A program made the position numbers and the translations under genes. The notes under the pieces were generated by a model that saw only the letters and a program-made list of their open reading frames with translations, did no database searches and was not told where the DNA came from. Positions 47,640 to 60,345 of a stretch of DNA of 64,000 nucleotides are shown one piece after another. The stretch is from positions 1-64,000 of the forward strand of contig JAECUM010009686.1 of assembly GCA_016617855.1 (NCBI GenBank), in the 5' to 3' direction. Origin of the DNA: Megalonaias nervosa. Its lineage: Eukaryota > Mollusca > Bivalvia > Unionida > Unionidae. Numbering within the stretch: position 1 is the first letter of the stretch; each line of letters begins with the position of its first letter.

Positions 47640-49020
47640 TGTACCTATTCCATCACTGGCTGCCATGTCCAAAAAAGAATGTGGTCCACCACTCTCATCC
47701 AAGACTGTTGAGAGGGGATCATTTACTGTTGTTGTGAAGGGATCAGTTGTCCCATTCGCCTAGGAGGATAGCTAGTAAGGTCAGTCCCATTACCGCCAGT
47801 GAGCAGTTACAAAATGACAAAATCTCTACTTTGACTTCACCCTCTCTGAAAGCGATGAAGGGGAGGATAAAGTTGTCTTGCCTTGGGATTAGCTAATGAT
47901 GACAATGCCTTTTCAATTCTGTGGATTCAAATGAGTTCCCAGAAGAGCTGGTTGTACCAGGTCCTTCCCTTGCATTCATGTCCCTTGCTCCTTCCCATCT
48001 GTCAGGTCAGATGTTGGAAGAGGACTATGTTTCATAGGGCATTAAACTTTGTTTTTGTGCTTTCTTTCCCACAGATGTCTGTGCAGGGCTTTCAGGGGCT
48101 GAGGACACTAGGATTCTATTGAGTCTGGAGAGGAATTCAGGGGCCCACTCATGTTCAGATCTTCTGCAGCACCTGCACTCTGCTATGGTTTGGAAACTTT
48201 TGCAAAGATGTTTTGCTGGGGACAAGAGTTCAAAAGGCAGCAAAAGTAGTGGTCTCTCTTTTTGTGCTCTTGCCATTGTTTTGTTACTGCAGCTATTTGC
48301 TCTGCCCTTAAGACCCTGACCTTGGACTCCAGTGCATCCCAAGTGGGGATATTAGCTGGGTTCTGGGCATGTCTCCCAGTCAAAGTCTTGGAGGCCTTTC
48401 GAGTTTACGGCTTGAACCTTAGTGGTAAGTGCCACATGCAGCATTTCAGTGCTTGCTGGAGGCTGTGGCAACATCAAGGCATGCACTTTTCATTGCAATG
48501 GCATTCTCTGTAGAGCTTCTCCACCTCCACAGGGATGCTGCCTTGGAGACATCTAAGGTCGTACTGGACCACAGCATTAACTTTCTAAGAGCTGCACCTC
48601 TTGAGGCAGAGATACTTTTTGGAGGTCTTAACCTCATTATAGCATCTTAGGATTTGAGAGACATCTTAACCTCACTACAGCATCTTAGGATTGTAGGGAC
48701 CACCAACACCATTACCTAGACATGACTCTCAGTCGTCAAAGCCAGCCAGGAAATGTGTTCACCCTGACCATCTGTGGGGACCTCCTCACAAGTTCTTCAG
48801 AAAGGGTCAGCATCAACAGACAAACAAGCAGCCCAGGTCAAACTCCTTCCTGTCAGTCTTTCACTAGAGAAAGCATTTGAAGGGTCCAATGGAGGAAGTC
48901 TTTGGACAACTTCTTCACAAAGGAGAGACATAGTCATTCCTAGGGAGTTGCAACCTCTCCTGCAGCATCTTCATCTTTCCGGTGATCCAGTAGGTGTTTG
49001 ACTAGCCCACCTTTCAGGGG
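47640..49020. other. GC-richer coding-like block, probable decayed retroelement
   Basis: This stretch is richer in GC than the flanks, has overlapping open segments on both strands, and a + strand segment (48429-48650) reading ELLHLHRDAALE, then INFLRAAPLEAEILFGGL. A serine/glutamine-rich segment follows (48774-49001). This loosely resembles DIRS-type gag C-termini, but I am not sure. Frameshifts and stops break it. Confidence 0.3.
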
Positions 49021-49084
49021 TTTGATCTGGCATCATGGATAATATAGGTCCATTCCATTTTAAAGGAGGAATACTGGTTTATCG

Positions 49085-49440
49085 TCTGGTTGAGTCCAAA
49101 TGCTATGACATAGATTAATTGCTTTAATTTAATTATTGTCTAATTGTGTCCAAAAGCTATGACAGATTAATTGCTATGACTTAATTATTGTCTAATTGAG
49201 TACAAAATCTATGACAGATTAATTGCTATAACTTTATTATAGTCTAATTGAGTACAAAAGCTATAAAGAAAAAGAATTACTATGACTTAAATATAATCAG
49301 TTGAGTCCAAAAGCTATGACAAAAATTAGATGATACCAGCTGTGACTTTATTATAGTGTTACTTGGGTCATAACACTGTGACAGATAAATTATAGTAACT
49401 GAATTGTAGTCTAATGGGGTCCAAAAACTATGTCAAAGAT
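49085..49440 (+). repeat. Degenerate approximately 55-bp tandem repeat
   Basis: Units marked by GAGTCCAAAAGCTATGAC near 49090, 49146, 49198, 49248 and 49304. Confidence 0.75.
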
Positions 49441-49515
49441 TAGACAAGGCCAGTACTTAAAGAGCATGAAGTTTCTCCAACTCTCTTTATTTATAGATTA
49501 TCTTGTTCGTTGCAG

Positions 49516-49563
49516 GATGTGGAATTTCCGGAGGAATTAGATGTGATAGTCAGTGAGTGGATG
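49516..49563 (+). CDS. prmt6: PRMT6-like exon with SEWM of the double-E loop
   Basis: A small 16-codon exon, phase 0 at both ends. It encodes DVEFPEELDVIVSEWM. The IVSEWM part is motif II, and its Glu is the first of the two glutamates that hold the substrate guanidinium group. The acceptor is GTTGCAG and the donor GTAAGA. It joins exactly to the next exon so that the SEWM-GY sequence is restored across the intron. Confidence 0.93.
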
Positions 49564-49908
49564 GTAAGATGATAATGTTGATGATAAGGATGGGGACACA
49601 GATGATGAACTTGTGCTATAAAGGGACTCTAACATGTTTGACTGTGAGCTCACTGTTTTGCATTGACAGTCAAATTTAGGTGGATTTTGTGGTTTCCACA
49701 AATGCTACAAAAAACCATGAATGTAAAGCCTCAATGAACAGTAATCCTTTCATTTAAAAAAAGGACACCTTCCCCAATCTACAAATTTAAATATCAGTGA
49801 AATTGTCATTTTTTGAAAACAATGAAAATTAATACCAATGAAAATAAATGCACAGTATTTGTTGCATTAAGCATTCTTTTAAATTAAAAAGAAATTACTG
49901 TTACCAAC

Positions 49909-50115
49909 TATACTCACTTTTAAGTCAGGTCCAACTGCAAACAACATATATTCTGATGTGCCATTGCACAATGCAATGGCAGATCAGGGTCCATGGTGTT
50001 TATTCTACTGATTACTCCTAACAAACTGCATAGACCCCGATCTGCCAATACATTGCAATGGCAGATCTGGATCCATGCAGTTTGCTGTTGGATCCAACTT
50101 ATATAAGTGTATATG
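49909..50115. mobile_element. Foldback MITE-like element, copy 4
   Basis: Starts TATACTCACTTTTAAGTCAG and ends ACTTATATAAGTGTATATG. It has two hairpins with GATCTGCC/GGCAGATC arms and the TACTGATTACTCCTAACAAA spacer. A half copy lies at 50392-50468. Confidence 0.75.
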
Positions 50116-50854
50116 TTAAGTACTAATGGCTGAAACATCATTTTTCCCTTCAGCTTTATTGTCCTAGAAAGACTAACTAATCTAATGACTCAGGGTCAGG
50201 GTCATTGCAGGGTCACTGAGGTCATTGCATTTCTTCACAATGCATTGCTTATTATAATGTTTTCTTGGTTGATTAGACTTAATCCATTAAAAAATTTTAA
50301 TTATTAGCAGCAGAAAAAAAAACAGGTAAAAAAAATTGATGAAAACATTGAAAGAGCACATTACATGTAACAGAGAAAAGAAAGAAAGATCAGTTATCAG
50401 TAGAACAAACAATAAAGACCCTGATTTGCCTGTGCATTATGTACCATCAGATCAGGGTCTGTGTAGGCCAATAAATCAGCCCCTCACCCATGATGATATT
50501 GATTTTTGGATTATGGGCTGATGTTACCTGTTCATTATAAGCTGCAATTATTGGCAGCATATTTTGGCTGCACATGTCAGTGTACATTTTATACACTTTT
50601 AAACCCCATAAAACCAAACCTATTTATCCAGCCATAAGCACAATCCATGCTTTATTATGGCACATTCATTCACTACAAACTGTGCTGTCAGGAAGTTTTG
50701 GATACTTCATGCACATTTGAAATGATAGTAATTGTATGCAAGAATATTTTTTAAACAGCCATATAACCAAATGCACCCTAAACTGGTCTTATTTATGAAA
50801 TTAGAGCTCTACACACATACATACATTTTTATTATATGTTTGCCGTTTTGTCAC

Positions 50855-51430
50855 AGCATATTATGTTTTGACCTTATCTGTCCATCTTCCATCTGTCCAT
50901 TAACCTTTCCTATTCTGCAGGATAGCTTAAGTTCTGCAGTGCTGTGGCACATAACTCTACCAACTTAAATTGATAAATTTTGGGGTCAAAGGTCAAGGAC
51001 ACTGACATTTTTTCTGCACAATAATTTAAGTTTTCCTCCATTTGCAGTTAATAAGCAGTGTATAGATTGTATTTGGGGTAAGGAAGAACCCTATTGGTTT
51101 TGGGGTCAAAAGGTCAAAGGTCAATGTACTTGTGAGAGAATAACAAATGATTTGTGCATAATAACTCTTATTCTAGGCCACAAACCCTGTTCAGAACTTG
51201 TGGAGGGTTTTTTCACCTATGTCTTGAAGAGACCTTTTGATTTTGGGGTCAAAATGACAGAGTTTAGGGTCAATGTGGCTTCCGAGTAAATGGGTTGCAC
51301 TGAATAACTTTTATTCTAGAGTAAGTTCCTCTACTGAACTTTTTGGATGACTTGTACTTATGAATAATAAAGCAATCTGTAGATTCTGGGGTTAAGGTCA
51401 ATGTCTGTTAAGAAATAATGGTTTCTGCAT
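50855..51430 (+). repeat. AGGTCA-rich repeat (class C)
   Basis: About four units with GGGGTCAAAGGTCAAGG (50982), GGGGTCAAAAGGTCAAAGG (51103), GGGGTCAAAATGACAG (51246) and GGGGTTAAGGTCAATG (51389). Spacing about 121-143 bp. Confidence 0.72.
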
Positions 51431-51553
51431 AGTGAAGTTCAAGACTGAATAGCTTTACCAAAGATCCAGGTCAGTAAGACCCTTTGGTCAATAATCTTCT
51501 GAGTTGGCTATGACCAGCTAATTTCTGTATTGAGGACTATTCAATTTTTTTGA

Positions 51554-51832
<279 letters not shown>

Positions 51833-52033
51833 TAGATGGGTGACTACATTGACTACAAATTTCTAGGACAGGGTTATTATTGGAAATAAGCTTTCTGAAA
51901 AGGAATTTGACCAAAACTTTTTTAAAGTGGCGGAATGAGCATATCATCAAAGATGTTTATCATAGGATAATTACAGGCAAGTTGATAGCAACTATATTAT
52001 ATAATTGTAAATGAAATTTGTTCCCTTCAGCTT

Positions 52034-52037
52034 AATG

Positions 52038-52087
<50 letters not shown>
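52034..52087 (+). repeat. (AAT)n microsatellite
   Basis: About 18 perfect triplets. Confidence 0.97.
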
Positions 52088-52734
52088 TGACAGGAGGGTT
52101 ACATAGCTTTAAGATGCTAATTTTTGTGGGTCTCTATATTGCATCAATCATAATCTTCCTATTTTCATTATTCTCTGTCTTTTTCTGCAGAATGTAGATT
52201 TTCTTTATTCTCTGTCTTTTTCTGCAAAATGTAGATGTTCAACAGATTTCAGATATATTCACCTTAGTAAACTTGAACACAAATTGAAACAAAAAAGAAG
52301 GCAAAAATTGTGTAATATAAGATGGAATACAACATGAAGAGAAATCATTTACAAATTTATGCAAAGTAGTATACAGAAAATATAAGTCGTATAAACTAAG
52401 TATATACTTGTAAATGAAATATCGTGGCATTTTTGTTCAAAATGCCATAAAACTTGAACAGATATAAAAATTATGCACTTAAAAATAAGTTGCATAACCT
52501 CGCTTTTTTTGCAGTTATCTCCCTTAACCTGATATCTAGGTGACATTTATAATGTAGGACCAGTGTAAATTATTTGTTATGACATATGCTAATATTAATG
52601 AATTTGATGTAGTTTTGTTATTATATTTCACCAAAAGTTAAATACAGTAAGGTATGAGGTGTATGATTTGTTCCATTTCCATATTTATTTTCAGTATCAT
52701 TTGTGGTTGCAGTTTGTTTTTAATTCAGCTGGTC

Positions 52735-54115
52735 ATAATTCAGCTGGTCATCAACTATGGAATGGTCCATCATTTGTTTTCTGTCTGTCAATTAGCACAT
52801 GTTTGTTATTGCTGCTCCTTCTAAATTAACTTGGCAGATTATGATACACACATTCATCCCAAGGTCTAGACAGACATAAATGAAAATGGTGCAGCTCAGG
52901 CATCCAATACGGCCACTACAGCCATCATATTAAAAATCTTGTTATCACTACTCCTCCAGAATGAAGTGTATATCAAGATGGGTTTTCATTGAAAGACTTC
53001 TTAAGATTTCTTGTTGGACAGAAATAAAATTGGTGCTGATCCTATTCCAACTTACAGAAAGTTATATTGACATTTGGTTTTCACCTAAAGATATCTTATA
53101 ATGTCTGGTTTGTCTGGTTGGTCCAAAATGAAAAGGGTGCGAATTAAACCTCCATTATTGCCACCATGGTGGCTATCTTGAAAATCTTGTTATTACTACT
53201 CCTGGATAACTGGTCACATCAACATGGGGTTTTTACCAAAAGACTTTTAATGATTTCTAGTTGGTCTTAAATGAAAATGGTGCTAACGGTAATTCAATAT
53301 CCAAAATGTCCACCATTGCAATCATCTTGAAAAATGATATGACTGTTCCTCCTAAACAGATAGTCATATTAACTGGAGTTTCTCCAAAACACTTCTTTGA
53401 TGTCTGGTTTGTCCAAAATGAAATTGGTGCTGATTTAACATCCATTAAAGCCAACATTGCAGCCATCTGGTAAGTCTTGTACTAACAGCTGCCATGCATG
53501 ATGCTCAGCATTAAGAGGGTACTGTAAGGACTGGTCAGGCCTTGTGTCAGGATAATGTGACTGGGTAGGACACAATGCTATGTGTCTGTGGCATGATGCC
53601 CCAGTGCTAGTCATCACTATAAAACTACTACACTGTAGACATCATAGTGAAATAACTGAAAAATTGTTAAAGCTACGTTAAAAATCAAATCATACACATG
53701 AGTTCTGAATGAAAATGATGCTAATCTGATTACTTCTTAAAAATCTTGTTATAGCTGCTTCTCCAGAACTGATGTTCACCAAAACCCTTCTTAAGATATC
53801 CCTTGTTATCCTAAAAGAAATGGTGCCTGCAGACATCCAATATGGACTAATTCTTTTTAAGGATGGTTATATTGACATGGGGTTTTCATCAGAACTCTTT
53901 TAATGGAGTCGAGCTTGTCCTAAATGAAAATTGTGCCAATCTTGCGTCACTATGGCTGCTACAGCAGCTAATTTTAAAAATCTTATCACTCAAGAAAATA
54001 TGAGATGATTTCAGCACTCAGTAGTTAAAGAGAAGAAATATTTTTTAGCTCGAGTTCCAGGAAATTCTTTTTAGAGAGTAGACCATCATTTCCTTCAGGG
54101 GACTCTTGCTACCTC
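52735..54115 (+). mobile_element. Composite class A element with nested SINE
   Basis: Head: CAACTATGGAATGGTCC, TTTGTTATTGCTGCTCC, CACATTCATCCCAAGGTC. Array units run from about 52880 to 54000 and are interrupted by a SINE fragment at 53478-53655. Tail: GAAGAAATATTTTTTAGC and CATTTCCTTCAGGGGACTC. Orientation and order match 23586-24935. Confidence 0.75.
53478..53655 (+). mobile_element. tRNA-Glu-like SINE body fragment
   Basis: Contains GTCAGGATAATGTGACTGGG, GGCATGATGCCCCAGTGCTA and a downstream GACATCATAGTGAAATAA. It is the inverse of 25548-25740. The tRNA-like head is absent, so it is 5' truncated. Confidence 0.7.
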
Positions 54116-54689
54116 TAGTAGTCATTGACTAGAAGAACTTCTTTTGTCTGTTGTCTTTCCATCTGTTAGGCACATTTGTTATTGTCACTTTTCCTAATCT
54201 ATGGATGGTTGCCATGAAATTGCCACAAGGACTGATATGAAACTTTACACATACATTCGTCCCATGATCTAGTTGGTCCCAATGAAAATAGTGCTGATTG
54301 GACATCCAATATGGTCACCACATTTTGAACATCTTGTCATTGCTACTCCTGAATAGATGATCATATCAACATGGGGTTTTCACTAAAGGACTTTTTATGG
54401 TGTATAGCTGGCCCTAAATGAAATGGTGCTAATCTAATGTCCAGTATGGTCACCACAGCACCCATCTTGAAAATCTTGTTATTGCTACTCCTATTGTATG
54501 GAAAGTCATGTTGACATAGGGTTTTCACTAAAATTCTTAAGGATATCTAGTTGGTCCAGAATGGAAATGGTGCTAATCCAGTATCCAGTATGGCCAGAAT
54601 GGTAGTTTACTCTACTGCACTGCTTGGACATCCAATAAGTTATCACTACTCCTCTTAAACAGAAAATCATATAAGAATGGGGTTTTCAC

Positions 54690-55402
54690 TAGGGTTGTAC
54701 CGAATAGCGGTTTTAATTATTTGGCCGAACACAAATAGAGAACCATAACTCTTGGGCAAAATACGAATAGTGACTTAACACCTCAGAATAAAATAATTTT
54801 TCAGCAGGTCTAATGACATTTTAATTATTATAAAGTAACTAACAACGAACACATGGAGGTTCAAAGTAACTAAGGCATTACCAAATTATCAAAGTGCTAC
54901 AGTTAAATGTCTTGATAATGCTTTATATGTTGAGTAATGAATAGCAAGACTCAAATTTTCAAAAGCAGTTACTGCTGCATGAAGAATACATTAGCTTTAA
55001 AAAAAACAAAAAACAAGTCTCTCGACAATGTCTGCATGTAGACAACATCTTTTGTTGGACATAGTGTTAAAGGCAGCACTGAATAGACGCTCACTTGTGA
55101 CGCTTGTTAGAGGCGCTGGTAATTAATGTTGGGTGCAAGAACAGAGTAAAGAAAACCTGTCAGCATTGGTATGCCACCATGACACTGGATCAGTATCCCT
55201 TGGGATACAAGGCTTATTCAGAAATTTGTTCATTTGGTTGTCAATACAAATTGTGGTACACTTTCTGATTACAAGTCTGCTGTTCATGAAAGTTGACCTA
55301 ATTGTACTATTCTTATTCAGCTCCATCCTTCTATTTGGCCGAATACGAATACCTCATTTAATAAATTATTTGGGGCCGAAGCGAATATTTGGTACATGCC
55401 TA
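54690..55402 (-). mobile_element. Non-autonomous hAT element, TSD GTTTTCAC
   Basis: 713 bp, with terminal inverted repeats TAGGGTTGTACCGAATA and TATTTGGTACATGCCTA. It is flanked by a perfect 8-bp duplication GTTTTCAC at 54682-54689 and 55403-55410. The 8-bp duplication and the termini define the hAT superfamily. It retains a transposase C-terminal remnant on the minus strand, so it is a deletion derivative of an autonomous element. Confidence 0.92.
54998..55326 (-). pseudogene. hAT transposase C-terminal dimerisation domain remnant
   Basis: The minus strand reads DTDPVSWWHTNADRFSLL, then, after a TAA at 55123-55125, LTSVTSERLFSAA and RCCLHADIVERLVF. These match the hAT dimerisation signature (WW followed by SSxxSERxFS and a late LV). 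The catalytic part is absent. Confidence 0.88.
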
Positions 55403-56384
55403 GTTTTCACAGAAAGTCATCTAATGATATCTGATTGGTCCTAAATAAAGGTGATGATTTGACATCCACTATGGATGTCATGGCAGCCATCTTGAAAATC
55501 TTGTTATATCTACTTCTCACGATTAGGATGGTCATACTGACATAATGTTTTCACTAGAAGACTTTTCATGATGTCTGGTTGGTCCTAAATGAAAATGGTG
55601 ACAAACTTACATCCAATATGGCTGCCACAGTGGCCACTTTGAAAATCTTGCTATCACTACTCATCCCAATTAATTTTATACTAACATGGGACCATATTGT
55701 TATTGAGATTTCACCAAAGGACTTCTAATCATGTCCAGCTGGTCCTAAATGAAAATGTTGCCAGTCTGATATCTAGTATGGCCACCTCTGTATCCATAAT
55801 GAAAGTCTTGTTTATCACTCAAGAATATCTGAGATGGATTCAACACTTTGCAGTTATAAAGAAAAAATAGTCTTTTTATGTTCCTGAAAATCCTTTTCAG
55901 ACAGTAGAGTGTCAGTCCTTTCGAGGGACTCCTGTTGATAACTTGTTGATCTTGGTACATACATGTATCAAGGTCATCATCTAATTATGACATATTAAAT
56001 ACTCTCATATATGGTCATGTGGTTGTGGCTTGAGAGAGTTAAACAAATGTAAGGGATATTTATTTCAGTTTTTGTGATGCAGCTATATATAGCAGTGTTG
56101 TTTTAGAACAATCTGTAATTTGTCTGTCAACACTTCTAAGCAGTCATGATTACAGCAGATTCCATAAATGTCTGCAGTGTTCATTTGTTTTTGCAAAATG
56201 GTCATTCATAGCAGTGTCAAAATTCAGTTTTTACCAGAAAATCTTGGTCCCTGGTTGTATTCTGCAGGAGGGCGCTGACGACAGTGTGTTTATATATTAA
56301 AATGGATCCATACTTGACAATTGTGGTCATAAATGACAGGTGTTGCTCAAGACAGGTCTTAATGTATTGCCTTTTTTTGACTTA

Positions 56385-56520
56385 CAGCATATGACAGAGT
56401 TTTGTGAATGTAGCCATTGCAGTTTTTAGTGGATTACTGTGAAACTTTGCACATACTATGGTTATCATCAGAAGTTATGTGTCAGTAACTCAATTTACTC
56501 ACACTATTTTCAGAATTATG
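56385..56520 (+). repeat. Single class D unit
   Basis: Shares TGACAGAGTTTTGTGAATG and GATTACTGTGAAACTTTGCA with 32180-33060. Confidence 0.6.
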
Positions 56521-56850
56521 TACTTTTTTATATGCCTGCCATACGGTAGAGTTTATTCTGTTGTGATGTCCATCCAATTTCATTTCAGTAGAATAACTCA
56601 AGTTCTCCACAATTTATAATTACCCAATGTTGTGGATGGCTTGCACTTGGCTTAAGGATGAACCCTATTGATTCCAGGGTCAAAATTTAAGGTCATGGTG
56701 AGATCTGGACCAAACATTGTGAAGGCTTATTCTTAGGCTTAGGAAAAACTTATTGATTTTGGGTCAAAAGGTCAGAGGTGAGGGTCAGTATGTCTGAAAG
56801 AAGAAAAGTGGTTTCTGCACACAAATTTTAGTTATTTAAATAGGGGATTA
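56520..56850 (+). repeat. AGGTCA-rich repeat (class C)
   Basis: Two units with GGCTTGCACTTGGCTTAAGG, GGGTCAAAAGGTCAGAGG and GTGGTTTCTGCACA landmarks. Confidence 0.68.
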
Positions 56851-57471
56851 TTCAACATGAGGTGCCATTTACAGTAATTTTGCTTGTCTGTAGGTTTATC
56901 TCCATTGTGGGTTGGAGTGAGATAAAACTATTTTATATAATAATTTTTATTAGCTGAATTTATGGGGCAAGATTTTCAGTGATTATTTAAATTTATCCTG
57001 AAGTTGATGTTGAATTCTTTGACTGGACAAATCAGTGACTTTCTCCTCACTCACTTTTATCTCATTTAAGGGAGAAATGATGAAGAAAATTTAGCTGAAA
57101 AGTGCTTGATTGAAGGATGCTCAAGATGAACACGTTTGATGTTAGGCAGTTTTTGGAACAGAGTGACATTTTTTGCAACTAAAGGACTTTCTATCTATAA
57201 AATATTATAATGTCATCATTTTTAGAAGTAAACACAGACAAAACAAAGCACATTAAAATATATCCTTCATTACATAAACATGAAATATAAATAATAATAA
57301 CACAAAAGCATATAAAAGTATATTTTTATGTAGGTATTTTAGTCTTCTGGAGAAAGAAACGGGACACCCCTAGATGGATACAAGGATGGTATTTCAGGGC
57401 AAAGAGCTGGAGTACCACTCCATTACTTTCCAGCTGGGGCATTGGCTGAAATTTAGATTGTAAGCGCTTAC

Positions 57472-57683
57472 AATATATACTCACTTATAAGTCAAGTCAA
57501 ACTGCAAACAACAAAAGTCTTGATCTGCCATTGCAAATAAAGCACCTGCAGGTCAAGGTCCATGTCATTTGTTTTACTGATTACTCCTAACAAACTTCAC
57601 AGACAGATCTACCAGTGCAATATGTGACAGTAGATCTGGGTCTGTGCAGTTTTCAGTCAGACTCATAAGTGAGTATATATGGT
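57472..57683. mobile_element. Foldback MITE-like element, copy 5
   Basis: Starts ATATACTCACTTATAAGTC and ends ACTCATAAGTGAGTATATAT. It has two internal hairpins and the TACTGATTACTCCTAACAAA spacer. Confidence 0.78.
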
Positions 57684-59474
57684 ATAATACATACCTAGCT
57701 GTTAAAAAAAAATATTGTTATGAATAACAGAAACTATTTTGTATCTTAAGTTTATTGTTTATCTCAGAATCACACTGGTAGTGGGTTTTATTGTGTGAAT
57801 TTCTATCCCCTGGCATCCTAAGACAATATTCAATGTTGGCTTTATCTATAGAACATGTGTTTTCATTCAAGGTTTATGACACCATGGCATATAAAATTTC
57901 CATTCTATCTAGTCAGTCATGTTTGTTGGGGATCTTATCTCCAAATCAGACAGAAGCTTGATTAATAGGTTTGGGTGGTAAAATTTTATGTGTCTGCTGC
58001 TTGAAGAAAAGATTTGGCAAAGTAATGATTTATATTTTTTAATTAATCCTGGTCACTAAGCTACAGTCTTTTTAAAGATGTGGCCAGAAAACTCTCTCAT
58101 GCAATAAATGTATTAATAGTTGGTTGTTTTAATAGATAGGAGTATTCCATTTCTAAGTGTATGGCTGTTTTGGGGTGATCTTTTTTCAAGTGAACTTTAA
58201 ACAACCAAGAGTATGCATGATCTCTTATGTGTTCTCACTTGAAAACACCATATTGTATACATGTGACTGAAGCAGGACATCAGTAGATTTTACAATTTTG
58301 AAAAAGAAGGATGGCTTTAAAATCAGTGGATTTTTTATTGAGATAAATTTTACACATTTTGTGGTGGGGGGACTGAAATAAAAACAAGTGCATTTTTTTG
58401 CCATAATATGTATTCATATTGTATTAAATTAGCAAGTTTTGAACATGAATCCAAATCAGATGGCAAATGTTGCAAAAATTAAGGAATTAATGAGTTCTGG
58501 GTATTGTTAGTTAAACAAAAAAGGAAGGGGTATAAAATCCACAAGCATTCTTAGTTTTCTTCACATATTCACTGTCTAGTGACTACTGATGACATTAATT
58601 GTGATTATTAAGTGTTTACACTTAACAGTCTCTCCGAAGTTTTTGGGTCCATTTTTCCCTTTGAATCACTCAATATTTTTTGAAGAATGGAGAATGCCCC
58701 ATCTGTATCAGCATAGATATTTTTTTAGAACAGGAGAAAGCATATATTTCAGCATTTTGACAAGAATAGACCAAAAGAAAAATGAGAACTGTCCTTAAAT
58801 ATTCCTCTTAAAACGTCTTGAAGAATTTGAGAACAATTCAACACGACAGAATCTCGAAATATTTATGGAAATATTTCTGCCAAAATCACTTTTTTGGCCA
58901 GTTTCTTTTTTTCATCTCATCTCTGTCAAAGGTTGGCAGATTTTTAATCAAAGATTCAGATTTTGGACCACCGTTAATCCTTTTATTACTTATAAGACAT
59001 CAAAAAATATTCCACCATTGGCTTTAAACTCTCCAAATTGTAACAAGAAGATACTGAATTTGCAGATAGTTTCTTTTACATATGCCAGTCTTAAACAGAT
59101 TACTTGGCATGCATCATTGCACAGATCATTGCATTGGTGGAAAAGTTCTGATTCCCAGAAGACTTGTTCTTACAGGTTTCTGTAGTGTGGATAGAACTCA
59201 TAAAAATGCTTCCTTTTTCCAAACAATGTTTGAAAACTGTTAATTTTCAGAAACAGTAGATTTCAACTACACTGTGGTACGTGTGGTAGTTGGCCTTTAA
59301 AATGGTATTTTTGTCCTGCAATGGGTAGAATCACTTGTATGTTATTGCCCTGAGTTCACTTTAAAAGCTATCGTATCTGCAGCATGTCAACATTTCTCCG
59401 TCATCTGCAGTTTTTGTTCTTTTTAACATGTGCATCATAGGTGGTGTTGGATTTTCAGCCCAATACATTTGCAG

Positions 59475-60345
59475 GTAATATTCTTCTCACTAGGGCAAGG
59501 AATTGTACTTTGAATATTGTTGGCATATCAATAGGACTGTTTAATTGTACTGTGATATTGTTGGCATATCAATAGGGCAAGGAATTGTACTGTGAATATT
59601 TATTGCATATCAATAGGGATATTTAATTGTACTGTGATATTGTTGGCAAATCAGTGGGGCAAGGAATTGTACTGTGAATATTGTTGGCATATCAGTGGGG
59701 CAAGGAATTGTACTGTGATTATTGTTTGCATATCATTAGGGCCAGGAATTGTACTGTGAATATTGCTAGCATAACATTAGGGCAAAGAAAGTTACTGTGA
59801 ATATTGTTGATATATCAGTAGGGCAAGGAATTGTACTGTAAATATTGTTTGCATATCAGTAGGGAAAGAATTTTACTGTGAATATTGTTGGCATATCAAT
59901 GGGGCAAGGAATTGTACTGTGAATATTGTTGGCATATCAGTAGGGCAAGAAATTGTACTGTGAATATTGTTTGCATATCATTATGGCAAGGAATTGTACT
60001 ATGAATATTGTTTTCATATCAGTAGGGCAAAGAATTTTACTGTGAATATTGTTGGCATATCAGTTGGGCAAGAAATTGTACTGTGAATATTGCTGGCATA
60101 TCAATAGGGCAAGGAATTGTACTGTGAATATTGTTTGCATATAAGTAGGGCACGGAAATGTACTGTAAATATTGTTTGCATATCAATATGGCAAAGAACT
60201 TTACTGTGAATATTGTTTGCATATCATTAGGGCAATTGTACTGTGAATATTGTTGGCATATCAGTAGGGTAAGGAATTGTTCTGTGAATATTGTTTGCAT
60301 ATCAGTAGGGCAAAGAATTTTACTGTGAATATTGTTTGCATTTCG
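59475..60345 (+). repeat. 41-bp minisatellite
   Basis: About 21 copies of GGCATATCAGTAGGGCAAGG plus AATTGTACTGTGAATATTGTT. Degenerate on the left and cleaner in the middle. Confidence 0.93.

Larger units (their letters stand above)
44688..49515 (+). other. PRMT6-like intron, 4.8 kb
   Basis: Contains a hairpin (45926-46046), class C repeats (46300-46770), a 72-bp array (47060-47450), a GC-richer coding-like block (47640-49020) and an approximately 55-bp array (49085-49440). Confidence 0.8.
54125..55945 (+). mobile_element. Composite class A element with nested hAT
   Basis: Head: TTTTGTCTGTTGTCTTTCC, GTTGCCATGAAATTGCC, CACATACATTCGTCCCATG. Array: about 54260-55800, split by the hAT element at 54690-55402. 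Tail: GAAAAAATAGTCTTTTTATG to GTCAGTCCTTTCGAGGGACT. It directly follows the composite ending at 54115. Confidence 0.78.

Noticed and set aside
48025..48342. 105-codon reverse frame as a host gene
   Set aside because: No recognisable domain, and equally good frames exist on the other strand of the same GC-richer block.
58590..58780. Minus-strand segment reading SILQKILSDSKGKMDP-like, thought to be a transposase end
   Set aside because: Only a faint resemblance, with stops in the neighbourhood and no inverted ends or duplication found.
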